The translations under genes and the position numbers were made by a program. The notes under the pieces were generated by a model, which was not told the DNA's origin, did not search any database, and worked only from the letters and a program-made list of their open reading frames with translations. Source: Delphinapterus leucas (lineage: Eukaryota; Chordata; Mammalia; Artiodactyla; Monodontidae). From it: DNA of 64,000 nt. Shown piece by piece: positions 23,696 through 35,129 of this stretch. Where the stretch lies: the NCBI RefSeq assembly GCF_002288925.2, contig NW_022098021.1, positions 29,156,667 to 29,220,666 of the forward strand. Reading direction: 5' to 3'. Within the stretch, counting starts at the first letter, position 1, and each line of letters starts with the position of its first letter.

Positions 23696-23991
23696 GAAAT
23701 AAGTAAAAGAGGAGGAAGTGTATCCCTGAAAGACTTTAAGAAATAAATGTATTAAAAGATGTAAAATTCTTAGAATAATACTGATATGAAAAAATAAATC
23801 AGTCAGCATGAGTCATTATCATTCTTTATTTCACAGAGGGAATTAAATTTATTAATACAACAATAAAAATATCTTTCCAATATCACAGTAGACAAGTTTT
23901 AGGATTTTTTTGTTTGTTTGTTTTAACAATCTATCCAAGCTCTGATATTATACCTTTAATATGGAAGCTAAGATGATGAGTTTTATCAAAG

Positions 23992-24002
23992 GACTGCCAT
24001 CA
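23992..24002. repeat. Left target-site duplication of SINE-1
   Basis: GACTGCCATCA, matched by GACTGCTATCA at 24192-24202 (10 of 11). Confidence 0.85.
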
Positions 24003-24191
24003 GGCTTCCCTGGTGGCACAGTGGTTGGGAGTCCGCCTGCCAATGCAGGGGACGTGGGTTCGTGCCCCGGTCCGGGAGGATCCCACATGCTGCGGAGCAG
24101 CTGGGCCCGTGGGCCATGGCCGCTGAGCCTGTGCATCCAGAGTCTGTGCTCCACGGTGGGAGAGAGGCCCTTGTACCGCCAAAAAAAAAAA
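24003..24191 (+). mobile_element. SINE-1: short CHR-type tRNA-derived SINE
   Basis: A complete element from 'ggcttccctggtggcacag' to a terminal A run (24180-24191). It has the A-box region ('tggcacagtgg'), an intact B box ('gggttcgtgcc', 24057-24067), the 'ggtccgggaggatccc' and 'ccatggccgctgagcc' body, and an A tail. The imperfect 11-base duplications show a normal L1-driven insertion. This short form with the 'gctgagcc' middle is what I associate with cetacean genomes. A 113-codon frame through it has no coding meaning. Confidence 0.95.
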
Positions 24192-24202
24192 GACTGCTAT
24201 CA

Positions 24203-26828
24203 TAAAACAAAACCTCCCAGAAAATCCTGTGAGCATCTTATTTTACAACTAGAAAGAAATTCTATAGAAAATATGTTAAATAATTTACCTACATTCTTTT
24301 AAAGTACGTATGTTTTAGTTTGCCACTCATTTGGGAAAAATTTATCTCAACTAAATTCAATGTCATATTTCATCACTAAGAAAAAACTCATATTTTAATG
24401 ATCAAGCAATTTTTGCTCCCTAATTTCTATACTTCTCAGTTTAAAATATGTAGTTTCCATATATTGATAACAGGGATTTTTAGGTTTTGAGCATTTTCAA
24501 TGTCCCTTACCTGATATTTCAAAAAGTTGTAATATAACTTTCTACCTCTGCTCTAAATGAAAATTCAGATATAAAGGCATTAACATTTTAAAATTATATG
24601 AATGAATTTGTTCTGGCAATTAAAGTAACTAAGTTAATACTTACTAAGGAAATTTGTTTAGTTCATTTCAGATAATCTAAAATATGTCATTCCAGAAAGA
24701 CATATTAAGTTATTTTTAGAAATTTCTAATCATCATTTTACTTATAGCTATTTTATTTAAGAGAACAATGTGAAGTCATTATAGTATTTCATATGCTGAG
24801 TGCTGAGGTAGTCATGCCTCTCTGTTCTCAGCAGACTAGTATCATTAGCCATTTTTAGTTCCTTCTTTTGAATTATATGTGCATGCATGCATAAATTTCC
24901 CTTTTGTCCTCATATATATGCACATTCAATTTTCCTCATAAGAAGCTATATTAATGTATTTAACATATACTCTATTTGAATGTGTTCTTTATTTTCATAT
25001 TTTTAATCTAATTAAATGTTATCTATATCAATGTGACATCATAGAAATCAAGAGAGGACAATGCTACACAGGCAGTGTTTGGTCAAAGTCTCCTGAAAGT
25101 GAAGTGAACTGAAGACCAAATTTGTTCTTTGGATTTGGTAACATGTAAATGAGTTTTACAACTGCATGCTCATTGGAGCTGTAAGTCTATATTATAGTCA
25201 TGTGGTTAATGATAAGGAGATGAAGAAAGCAAATGTAAACTACTTCTTGAAATTTGAAGTACAGGAAGCTTACCTTGATTTGTTGGTTGGTTGATTTTAA
25301 TTGGGAAAAAAATGCACTGGTATAATATTTATGCCAAAAAATCAGTTGAGAAGGGAAAATTTAAATGGAGGAGGGTAAGAAGATAATAAGAAGGTAATTC
25401 AAAGTATTCTATCCCTGAGAAAACTGGTAGGAATGAGATTCATAAAACAGGTGGAAAATTCAGCCATTGATACATGATTTAATTTGGTGGGTCCAAAGTA
25501 GGTAATTTAAAGTTGATGCAATTTTGAGAGTTTATATCATATGACTACCTTTTATTTTGAACTGACATAGAAAGAGGCTTACTTGGGTCAGAGATGGAGA
25601 AAGAGGAAAAGTTTAAAATGTTCATTGCTGAGAAAGAGAGAAGGATGTGATACAAGAAAAGAGAAATATTTATTGAGAGATTTGAGAGCTCACTTGCAGA
25701 CAATAAACTTATAATGATTATAATACTGACAGAAAGTGTTATTTTCAGTAATAATAATGAGCCATATATATGAATGACAATATATGCATCCATCAGTGCT
25801 AGGATTTTACCAATTAGGTGTAACTTAAGGGACCAGTGTTGAGAAATACTGGCATTTTTAAATTAAGAGTAAATGACATAGTGTGTCTTGGAATATAAAG
25901 AATTCATGAAGGAAAAAGAAGAAAGTAAAGGATAGATGAATAGGGAGAAATATCAAGGAAAACATCACTGGCATATTTGAATAAGCATGTAGTACTGAAT
26001 GCTTGAAAAAGTGACTTAGAAAGGAGAGCCATTTCTTGTGATAAGTTAAAATGTGCTGGTGAGATCACGTAAAGAATGTAGTTTGTGAGAAAGTCAAGGA
26101 ACTGAGTGATTAGGGGGTTGGATGTGCTGTCTATGAGAATCATGAAGTCACTCAGAATCTTGGCAGCATTTGAACTGGGTAGGAAAATCATATGTAAGAG
26201 ACAAAATAATCAGTGTATAAGAGGGAGTTTCTTAAAAGTCATTAGACTATATACTAATTATAAGAAATAGATAGGAGAGATTGAAGGAATGAGGCATAAA
26301 GAAACAGATAACAAGAGTGTAGAAGAATAATAAACAAATGGCATTAGAGAGCCAGTGAGCCACATAAAATCACTTCCTGATACTGGAGTAGATGCCATAT
26401 GAAATTGAATGGCTGCAGTGAAAGCATTATTCTTAGTTGATATAGAAATTTTAGTTCAGGATAGAAGACATAAGAAATATTCTAAAAGCTATTCTGGGCT
26501 GGTGGATGTGGGGAGAGGGAGAGTGTTGGTCAAGTTCTTAAGGAGAGTGTTGGTCAAGTACCAGATATTAGTGTAAACATTTGCAATACAGGAAAGAAAT
26601 AATAATTTGGATCAGGGGAGAGAAAACAGAGAGCACTCTGGAGAGGGGATAGATCAACCAAGTAGCTTACCTTTTGTTGATTGTCAAGAAAAGCCTGACT
26701 GTAACAGAAGACAGACTTGATTTGAAGGCCAGTTGAAGAAAACTGGTCAAACATGCTAAACACAAGATACAGACCCAGATATTTTATTTTAAGTATATAT
26801 TTTTAAAGTAGGGTTTCTATTCAGTTTG
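24203..26828. other. AT-rich sequence; purine-rich stretch 25360-26770, otherwise unassigned
   Basis: No gene seen. From about 25360 to 26770 the plus strand is noticeably rich in 'gaga', 'gaaag' and 'aggag' words, and several 70-95-codon frames open on the opposite strand. None resembles a known family. It could be an ancient repeat too diverged to name. A 24-bp tandem duplication sits at 26518-26559. Confidence 0.4.
26518..26559. repeat. 24-bp tandem duplication
   Basis: GGAGAGTGTTGGTCAAGT at 26518-26535 recurs exactly at 26542-26559, separated by 'tcttaa'. Confidence 0.9.
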
Positions 26829-26844
26829 AAGAGACATGATTCTT
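26829..26844. repeat. Left target-site duplication of SINE-2
   Basis: AAGAGACATGATTCTT, repeated without mismatch at 27058-27073. Confidence 0.97.
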
Positions 26845-27057
26845 TTTTTTTTTTTTTTTTTTTTGCTGTACACAGCCCTCTCACTGCTGTGGCCTCTCCC
26901 GTTTTGGAGCACAGGCTCCGGACACGCAGGCTCAGCAGCCATGGCTCACGGGCCCAGCCACTCCGCGGCATGTGGGGTCTTCCCTGACCGGGGCACCAAC
27001 CCGTGTCCCCTGCATCGGCAGGTGGACTCTCAACCACTGCGCCACCAGGAAAGCCCC
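26845..27057 (-). mobile_element. SINE-2: short CHR-type SINE, inverted, young
   Basis: Minus-strand SINE with a 20-base pure T run (its A tail) at 26845-26864. The body carries 'ggctcagcagccatggctc', 'cgcggcatgtgggg' and 'ccactgcgccaccagg', ending in 'aagcccc' at the head. The B box is intact ('gggcaccaacccgtg' on this strand). The 16-bp duplications are perfect and the tail is uninterrupted, which marks it as one of the youngest insertions in the window. Confidence 0.96.
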
Positions 27058-27073
27058 AAGAGACATGATTCTT
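27058..27073. repeat. Right target-site duplication of SINE-2
   Basis: Exact copy of 26829-26844. Confidence 0.97.
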
Positions 27074-28150
27074 AACGCTCATAGAATAGGGAAAATAGAT
27101 GAACATTGAGATAATTTACCTTATACAGCTGAACTAAACTTGTTAACAGAAACTGACAAATATATTTAAAACTATACAACAATTTCAGTCATAAATACAT
27201 TAGATGCCAAAATCAAAAATAAAATATCAACAAATAGAATTTAACAACATATTTAGAATACAGGATGTTTTCCTATGAAACAGATATTTCCCAGGACTCT
27301 GAGAGTTGATTAATATTAGGAAATGTATTTAGATAGTATATTGTATCAGCAGTTAAATAAGAAAACCATCCTGCAGTCCCAGTAGATGTTACAAAAAGCT
27401 TAATTATATTTAGCTTGCATTAATCATAAACTGGGTAAACTAGAAATAAAATAATATTTTTCAAAGTGATTAAGAATATTAGTCATACAATGAACCAACA
27501 CATACAGTAAAGTATTATGTTTGCTTTCATGTAAACTTTCTATTTAAACATTTCGATTGCTTTAATTATACCAAAGTATAAATTTACAAATACATAATAT
27601 AGCCTTTAAGGCCTTTTGATTGGGTTTTAACTATCTCCTCAGTGTCAACCCAGACACTGTTTTCATTGAATTCTTTACTCTGCCTTAGAAACAGTACTTG
27701 TATTGGCCTCTTTTCATATAATTCTGGCCTTTCCTGTTTATAAAATCTAACACCTTCAGTTCCCAGGGAAATGGGCTGTGGCCATCCAGATTAGTGAGAT
27801 CCTCAGTTAATTGCTAGTATGTCACCAAATCTGTCTTCTTCTAACATGTTTGTACTTCTGCTTGTAATTTCTCTGTTGCCTTTTAAACTGATATGTCTAT
27901 AGGTAAATATAAGTTTTTAGGTCTATTCCATGTTGTAGGGTTTGAAGCCCAATATTTACACCTATTACTCTAACTGGAGATTCTCAGTAGTACAATTATT
28001 CAAAGGAGACAGGGCCTGTTTTCCACTGCAAAAAAAGATATACATAGACATTAATTTTTCCTATTAAATGTTCCTCTCCCTTACAGGCAAGCATGTGATT
28101 TAGGCTTGACTGATCAGACATTTCTACCAAGATTCTGCATCTAGAGAGAA
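27074..28150. other. AT-rich sequence without recognised features
   Basis: No gene or named repeat seen. It has somewhat more balanced composition around 27600-28100, which could hide an ancient LTR or DNA-transposon fragment. Confidence 0.4.
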
Positions 28151-28210
28151 TGACAAATAAATAAATAAATAAATAAAAAATTAAAGAAAGAGAGAGAGAG
28201 AGAGAGAGAA
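28151..28210. repeat. Compound microsatellite (AAAT)n-(GA)n
   Basis: An (AAAT)n run of about six units at 28153-28177 is followed by (AG)n at 28189-28209. Confidence 0.95.
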
Positions 28211-28485
28211 TGGAAGCAAGGCAAACAGTGGACTCCTTTGTCTAGCAGTTGTGGTAGTGACAATAGTGATGACAATGTCAATTGCAGTGGCAGCAGTGTC
28301 CTTAGTGGATCATTCCTGTGACGTGAAATCCACTGAAGTTGTAGTTACCCAGATCTCAAGGTTTCATCTTATTTTTAAGTCTGGATTATCAGATTTACTA
28401 CAGATTATGTGAGTTGTATACTTTACTTCCCTGAAGGCCATTAGTGAAAGCCCTATTTATTATAAAATATAACATAGATGAAGCT

Positions 28486-28840
28486 TAACACATGTGGTTA
28501 GCTTAATGAATTTTTACATGTTGAACAAGTAACCACCACTTTTTTATCAATAAAAAGACTTTCCAGTCATTACAGACAGTCTCCTTGTACCTTATCCCAA
28601 TCAAAACCCCACAACCCTGATGTGACCACTTTCTGAATTTAATGGTACTTATTACCTTGTTTCACTTTATAATTTTACCACTTAAATGGGCACTATTAAA
28701 TACTTTAATTCATTTTACCTTTTTTAGGGGTGGCTATATCTTTTAAATCTTCTTTATTATAATCTCCCTCTATGAACTTTTTTCATGCAATATTATTTTG
28801 TAAAAAAATAACTGGGTCATTTGTCTTTTTCCATTTGACA
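28486..28840 (-). mobile_element. Old L1 3' UTR fragment, inverted
   Basis: 'gaatttttacatgttgaac', 'gtaaccaccactttttt', 'gactttccagtcattac' and 'ccacaaccctgatgtgacc' match the reverse strand of old mammalian L1 (L1M-type) 3' UTRs. Borders are approximate. Confidence 0.55.
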
Positions 28841-29361
28841 GATGAAAATTGAAATACAACATACCAAACTTTATGAGATGCAGCAAAAACAGGTCTAAAA
28901 AGAAAGTTTAGAGCAATAAATTTTTATATTAGGAAAAATAAAGATCTCAAATAAACAAGCTAACTATACCTCAGGGAACTAGAAAAGAAGAACAAGTTAA
29001 GCCCAACATTAGTAGAAGGAAGGACATAACAAAAATCAGAGTGGAAATGAATAAAATAGACACACACACACAAAAGAAAGTAGAAAAGGTCAGTGAAACT
29101 AAGAACTTGTTTTTTGAATAAACAAAATAAATAAAACTTTGTCTAGACTTAACAGGAAAAAAGAGAGAACTCAAAATTACAAATGAAAGAAGAGACATTA
29201 TAACTGACACCTCATAAATACAAGGTATCATAAGGTATTACCATGAATAATTAATACATCAACAAACTGGACAACCTAGAAGAAATTGATAAATTTGTAG
29301 AAACATAAGTCTACCAAGACTGAATTATAAAGAAATAGACCAATTATTACTAAGGAAACTG
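28841..29361 (+). mobile_element. Old L1 ORF2 fragment, plus strand
   Basis: The sequence carries the segment between endonuclease and reverse transcriptase of L1 ORF2: 'atgagatgcagcaaaaac', 'agatctcaaataaac', 'tcagggaactagaaaagaa', 'aatgaaagaagagacatt', 'ctggacaacctagaag', and 'gaccaattattactaagg'. A (CA)n run interrupts it near 29061-29074. It is diverged and has no intact frame. It joins an opposite-strand L1 piece at about 29362. Confidence 0.8.
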
Positions 29362-29730
29362 AGTTAATTTTTGTATATGATATGTGGTAAGGATCAAAGT
29401 TCAATTTCCCTTTTATCCAATTATCCAGTTGTCCAGAATCCTTGGTGAAAAGGGCTGTCATTTCTCATCTGAATTGCTATGAACTTTTGTCTAAAATTAG
29501 TGAGTCTTTTCTGTTTTGTTCTATCAATCTATTTTTCTATCATTATGTGTATGCCACAGTATGTTGATAAATTTGTCTTACTATAAGCCTTCAAGTCAGT
29601 TAGAATGTGTCCTTGAACATGATTCTGTATATGTAAAGTTGTTTTGCTATTTTACTCACTTGGTATTTCCATATGAAATGGAAGAAAACAGAGTGTTATC
29701 TAATCTCACCATAATTTATTTTTAAAATTC
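29362..29730 (-). mobile_element. Old L1 ORF2 fragment, minus strand
   Basis: The landmarks 'gttaatttttgtatatg', 'ttatccagttgtccag', 'ttgttctatcaatctattt' and 'tatttccatatgaaa' are the reverse complement of the late reverse-transcriptase part of L1 ORF2. It is diverged. Confidence 0.7.
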
Positions 29731-29739
29731 ATATTTTAA

Positions 29740-29950
29740 ATAACTTTAGACTGACAGAAATATTGAAAAATGATTACAGATTCTTCTCATACATTCTCAA
29801 AAAGATTTCTCTACTGCTAACACCTTAAACAGCATGGTACATTTTAAAAAATGTTTTAAAAAACTTTGGTAAAATATTATTAACTGCCAGCCTTGTTCAG
29901 ATTTCACCTGTTTTTCCCCTAAAGAATATTCCATTTTTATTAAGTTATTC
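29740..29950 (-). mobile_element. Possible old L1 3' UTR fragment
   Basis: 'agcatggtacatttta', 'actttggtaaaatattattaac' and 'ttgttcagatttcacctgtttttcc' resemble a common old L1-type 3' UTR segment ('...ttattcagatttcaccagtttttcc'). The assignment is tentative. Confidence 0.45.
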
Positions 29951-32900
29951 ATGAATATTCAGATTGTAAATTTTATTGGTTGATTTTTAAACTCTAGGCA
30001 CAATGATAGGTCATAGGCAAATGGAGATGTTAAGACATCCTATTTACAAGATCACAGTCTATTCAAAATATAGAATTACAGTGCAAAATAAGCAAAAGCC
30101 ACTTTAGCGCCTCTGAAGACATTAATAATTATATTGTATTTATCAGTAAACAAGGAAAAATGAAGCCCTGGTAGAATGTTGTATTTTAAAAGACTCTTCT
30201 ACTTGAAAATGTAAACAACTTTACCTGATAATTTATTTTCTTATGAATTCATCTGCTTTTCTTTTCATTTCTAAAGCAAAAGGAGGCCATTGTCATGTTA
30301 ATTATTTAACAACCAGATGTCATTTTAATCACAATTCCAAAGGCATTGTTTTTCCCTTTTAAACTCCATATTGATTGGTTTTATCATCTGAAAAAGTTAT
30401 TTTTATAAGTAATTTCAAAATAGCTTCTTTTGGATAAAGGCATGCATACAGAGATTACATTTTATGTAGATAAGAAAGTATCTATACATATTTCAATGAT
30501 ATCAAAACTAGATTATGTGTCAGGGATAATATTTTAAAATGATATTCTAATAGAAACTACAACAAACTATAGTTTTTTTTCCAGTTTATTGCTTAAAAAA
30601 TTAACTACATTTGCTGAAATTGTAATATTAACTCACATATTTGAATTTAACCTGTTAACTTTTATACAATATTTAACAATTATCATGTAAGCAAGTCAGA
30701 TTTTATTCACTGTTTGAGAAAGTTCATAAGTTATTAAATTTGTTACTAATATGCAAACATAAAATACTTTCAAAGAAATAACATTCTGTGATTGGGATAC
30801 TTATATCCCAATATAGATAGCTCTTTTCCAGCTATCTGTATTTATTTGGATGATGGGGGGAAATTCACTTCTCAAATGACATAAGGCAAAATGGGGTCAA
30901 AGGAGTGCATGAGTGGGTGAGATGTTTCTAAGTTTCCTCTATGGTGTTACATGTGATCTTTCTTTTTCTCTGAAAACACATATTCTTCCCATTCAAATTA
31001 CTTAGAAGATGAAATAATTCAGATTCTAGAGGTATCAATTAATAACTTCAGCACTCTTCATTAAAGGAAGGTATGGAGTACTCTTTATTTTCAAGCTTGT
31101 TCTGGTTTTATGTCATTGTTTAGCATAAGCTGTCTTCTCTCATTGGACAGATGTGGTAATAAAAAAGTATTACTACATTATGTAACTCACCAAGTATTTT
31201 CAATTTTATTAAAACTACAATGAAAAGCATAGGATTTCTAGATCTTCCCCAAGGTAAGATATAGAGAACACTTTTAGTCATGAATATGCCAGATTTTGGA
31301 TGACAGTCACCAATAAATTTAACAAATTTCAATGCCTCAGTAATATGATAAACAAATGCATAAAAGGGATCACTGAGACAAAATGGCCACTAAAAGTGTA
31401 AAAGCAACTGTAAAAACTGTGTTAGATTGTATAAGCAAATAAGCAAAATTAACTGTATTCTATTCTCAGCCATTATCTTACTATAATATAAATTTCTGTT
31501 GTAAATGAAATCAATTTTCTGAAATCCATTTCCTCATTATACTGTGCTGTTTTAAAATTATTTTGACTAATTTCAGATGTGCAAAACCAAGATTAAGAAG
31601 ATAGTGGTTTATAAAGAAAAGGTCATGTTTCAAAAATATAAAAGGAATTCACAGGTAACAAGTCTATAATATTTTCAAGAACACAAGTCTTACGTGGATT
31701 GTTCTGGATTATTTCTCTACTATCTGTGGCTTTCAAACTCAAGGTTATTTCAAAGAAAATTATGTATTTTGCCATTCCAGCCTTTGCATTTGAGTTCCAG
31801 GCAGTAAGCATGAAGGAAGGCAGAAATAGCTTATGTCTGCTATTTAAAAAGTCTTCCTGAAATCACCCACTAATCTTCTGTTCATAGTTCTTTAGTCAAA
31901 AATTTGTCACATGGCCTAAACTAGCTACAAATAGGACCTAAAATATGTCTTTAAATCACAGTGGCAAATTGCTATAATAAAATTAGTGTTTATGTACCTA
32001 AAAGAGAAAAGGAGAAAAGGTAATAGAGGAAATTAAACATTTCTGGATAATTGGAACTTAGAAAATTGTTAATTTTTTGACATTGATTTGCATCTAACGA
32101 CCTTTTACAAAACTCTGATTAAATCCAATGGCTTGTCAGTTTCTTCTTTGAGATTGCCAGGTATGCAATAACATGTTTCTGCAACTAATGAATGTTTTAT
32201 ATCTTCATTGTGATTCTTTTATATTTATAATTTTTCTTTATCTTAATGAATTGACTACCTTTGCCAGCAAAATGTTAAAACAGTAACTTTAAATAACATA
32301 ATTTGATTCTGGACTTTAATGGTAATGCTTTAAATAGTTTGTTATTTAGTGCATGGCTTAAGAGTAAGAAATCATTTCTCTTAGTTAATTGCTTTAAAAT
32401 CTTCATAATTTTTCTATTTAATATGTTAATTTGAAGATTTACATGAATGTCGTTCCTGATTTTTAAGCTATTCTCACATTGTTGAACCAAAGTATATTAA
32501 TGTTTTGTGGTACTTATACTTCTGTATTTAATTTACTAGTGTTTTGTTATATTTTTACATACAGTTCACATTGTGCTTATGTTTAATGTTTACATATAAT
32601 TATATACATATACACTTTTGGCTTCTTTGAATGTTAACTTGTGACATTGAGTTGGGTAGATTCATTCAAATATTTTTCCTGTGGGTTCAGACAGTGTATA
32701 TAAAATGGAAATAATCTGCTCCTTGAAGGTTTGCTAAAACTCATCATCATGTAAGTCATATGAGATTTTAGAAAGAACTCTTCAATGGCAGAATGTTTGT
32801 GAAAATCTATGTTAGTGGTTTCAATAGAGAATAGGAGGAAAAGAATTAGAAATAACAAGCTAAGACAACACTTTAAAGATATGTCACTGTAAAAGCTTTC

Positions 32901-34284
32901 ATGGTACGGTAGTTGCAGGGAGATTTTGGATAATGTCTAATAAGTACCTAGAATAATACTACCCATGTCAGATTGTCTGAGGAATTATTTCTGGAGAAAC
33001 TGAGTGGCCCAAAGTCAAATTCCTGCAAATACTGACTTTTTAATTTTTTCCCTTGTTAAATATGAATAGACATTCAAATCTCACCAGATTTGGGAATGAA
33101 GTCTCTAACATGAGAGAGAGAGACCAAAATTAATAAATGCATAGAAAAGACTTGTCATAATTTTCATAGTACATAGTGTTTAAAATATACTATTTAGATG
33201 TGAGATAAAATATTATATTCATGAAATAAGTATATCAGGATTTTTTCAGATTGTCTGAGTTCCTCTGTATTAAACACATGGTGGGGTGGTGGTTGGTGGA
33301 GAGGTCAATGGAAGGGCTTAAGAATAAAAACCAAATCTCAAAGAAAAAAAAATTGTATACTATGAGAAAACATACAAGATCAGTCCAGTCTAGAACAACA
33401 CACACACACACAAATACCTAGAATGATAAAGAGAAGAAACTGAGATAAGAAAACTAACAAAAAGTGATGCAAATTTACTTAATGTGAGTGAAAACATGTT
33501 TCCTTGTTAAAAGAGCCCTTGAGTGATAAACACAATGATTACAGCAAGATCTAATGAAAGGCATGGCATTGAGTATTTAAAGAACATTACAATAGATTAA
33601 AGAACACTATAAATGTTATTTGTTAGTTGGCAGCATTCAAGTATGGAAACAGAGGGGAAGACTATGTTAAAGGTAAAATTAAAATTTTGGAGCACAAAGG
33701 ACATCAGATTTTTGAAGAGCAAGAGTGACACTCAAAAGCAAATAGAATAAAACCTTTATAATTTTGGTAGTATTAGATTCTTACCTTGGAATTCTAAATA
33801 GAGCTAAATATAAATAAAGTACAATTGTTTAGAGATATTTTAAGCATCTAAAGTCTCAAAAATATTTGTATTTCACACACTAAGTTACAGGATGCTATTG
33901 AAAAAAGTGGCAATTTTAAAGAAGTGAACGTATAAATATAGAAGAAGACATGGAATCCAGGAGAAAAAGTGGTATTCAACAAAGAAAAAAGACAAAATTT
34001 AAAAATCACCATGCAGGTGAAGGAGTTTCCCAGAACAGCTGTGTTGCAGTTGTATGGGAAAAACTATCAAGCTGTATTATTCAGCACTTCTGCCAAGGTA
34101 CCTCCAAGGGGGGAAATGCTGTCTAAAGAGACAATACAACTGAGACAAAAAGACCAATTCTAAATTTATATGTGAAAGAATTACCAAAATTGAATATACT
34201 TGTGTAATTACTATTGTGGTTAAGAAATAAGAATAAGAAATTACTAGTAACCTAAAATTGCCCCATTACACACCACTTCAGTCA
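29951..34284. other. Long AT-rich stretch without recognised features
   Basis: About 4.3 kb with no gene I can support. Simple patterns include two adjacent perfect hairpins (30791-30837) and a short (CA)n at 33398-33411. Frames of 60-74 codons (for example 31332-31120 minus and 33969-34163 plus) show no recognisable motifs. Confidence 0.45.
30791..30837. repeat. Two adjacent perfect stem-loops
   Basis: Stem 1 is ATTGGGATA (30791-30799) with TATCCCAAT (30804-30812), loop 4. Stem 2 is AGATAGCT (30815-30822) with AGCTATCT (30830-30837), loop 7. Only two bases separate the two structures. Confidence 0.9.
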
Positions 34285-34470
34285 ATATCACAAGCATCCC
34301 ATCCTATCATTTTTTTGTTTGTTTGCCTTGCTGGATAAAATTACATCTTTGAGTTTGCTGATTGTTTTATCGGCATGATTGAGTCAGCTGTTGAAGCTAT
34401 TTATTGAATTTTCAGTTCTGTCTTTGTATTCTTCAGCAGCAGGATTAGTATTTTGTTCTTTTATATGACA

Positions 34471-34481
34471 TCTATTTCTTT
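34471..34481. repeat. Left target-site duplication of SINE-3
   Basis: TCTATTTCTTT, identical at 34821-34831. Confidence 0.85.
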
Positions 34482-34820
34482 TCTTTTCTTTCTTTTCTTT
34501 TTTTTTTTTTTTTCTAAATGAAATCTTCTTTCTTTCTTCCTTTCTTTATTTTTGGCTGTGTTGGGTCTTCGTTTCTGTGTGAGGGCTTTCTCTAGTTGTG
34601 GCAAGTGGGGGCCACTCTTCATCGTGGTGTGCAGGCCTCTTACTGTCATGGCCTCTCTTGTTGTGGAGCACAAGCTCCAGATGCGTAGGCTCAGTAGTCG
34701 TGGCTCACAGGCCTAGTTGCTCCGCGGCATGTGGGATCTTCCCAGGCCAGGGCTCAAACCCGTGTCACCTGTATTGGCAGGCAGATTCTCAACCACTGTG
34801 CTACCAGGGAAGCCCTGGCT
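34482..34820 (-). mobile_element. SINE-3: long CHR-type SINE, inverted, nested in L1-D
   Basis: Minus-strand tRNA-derived SINE of the longer form. A pyrimidine-rich (T/C) tail (34482-34550) is followed by 'tttggctgtgttgggtcttcg', 'tctctagttgtgg', 'ggctcagtagtcgtggctc' and 'gctccgcggcatgtggga', and the head 'actgtgctaccagggaagcc'. It is flanked by 11-base perfect repeats. Its divergence exceeds that of SINE-2, so it is older. Confidence 0.92.
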
Positions 34821-35129
34821 TCTATTTCTTTATTGAACTTCTCATTTTGTTCATTCATTATTTTCCTGATTTGTTTACTTGTCTATCTATGTTATCTTGC
34901 ATTTCACTGTGTTTCTTTAAGATGATTATTTTGAATTTTTTGTCCAGCAATTCTTAGATTTCCGTTTCTTTGGGTTCATTTCTGGAGTTTTATTAGTTTC
35001 CTTTCATGATGTCACATTTGCCTGATTCTTCATGATACATGAAGTTTTGCACTGGTGTCTATGCATTCGAAGAAGCAAATAACTCTTTCAAACTTACAGA
35101 CAGGTTTCAGCAAGCAAAGATTTTCGTTC

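Noticed and set aside
24003..24070. tRNA-like A and B boxes in the SINE heads
   Set aside because: They are the internal promoters of tRNA-derived SINEs. The cloverleaf is not maintained, so I do not call tRNA genes.
23961..24302. 113-codon plus-strand frame rich in Gly, Pro and Arg
   Set aside because: It runs straight through SINE-1. Such frames are common in this SINE and are not genes.
26789..27106. 105-codon minus-strand frame
   Set aside because: It lies across SINE-2, including the poly(A) tail as a lysine run.
28841..29730. Opposed L1 pieces considered as a twin-primed insertion
   Set aside because: The forward piece is the upstream part and no sense 3' end with an A tail follows, so the order does not fit twin priming.
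31120..31332. 70-codon minus-strand frame in unique sequence
   Set aside because: No domain or family motif. Frames of this length are expected by chance in 64 kb.
33969..34163. 64-codon frame with a plausible peptide and start codon
   Set aside because: Too short, with no recognised motif, splice context or conservation evidence. I could not separate it from chance.
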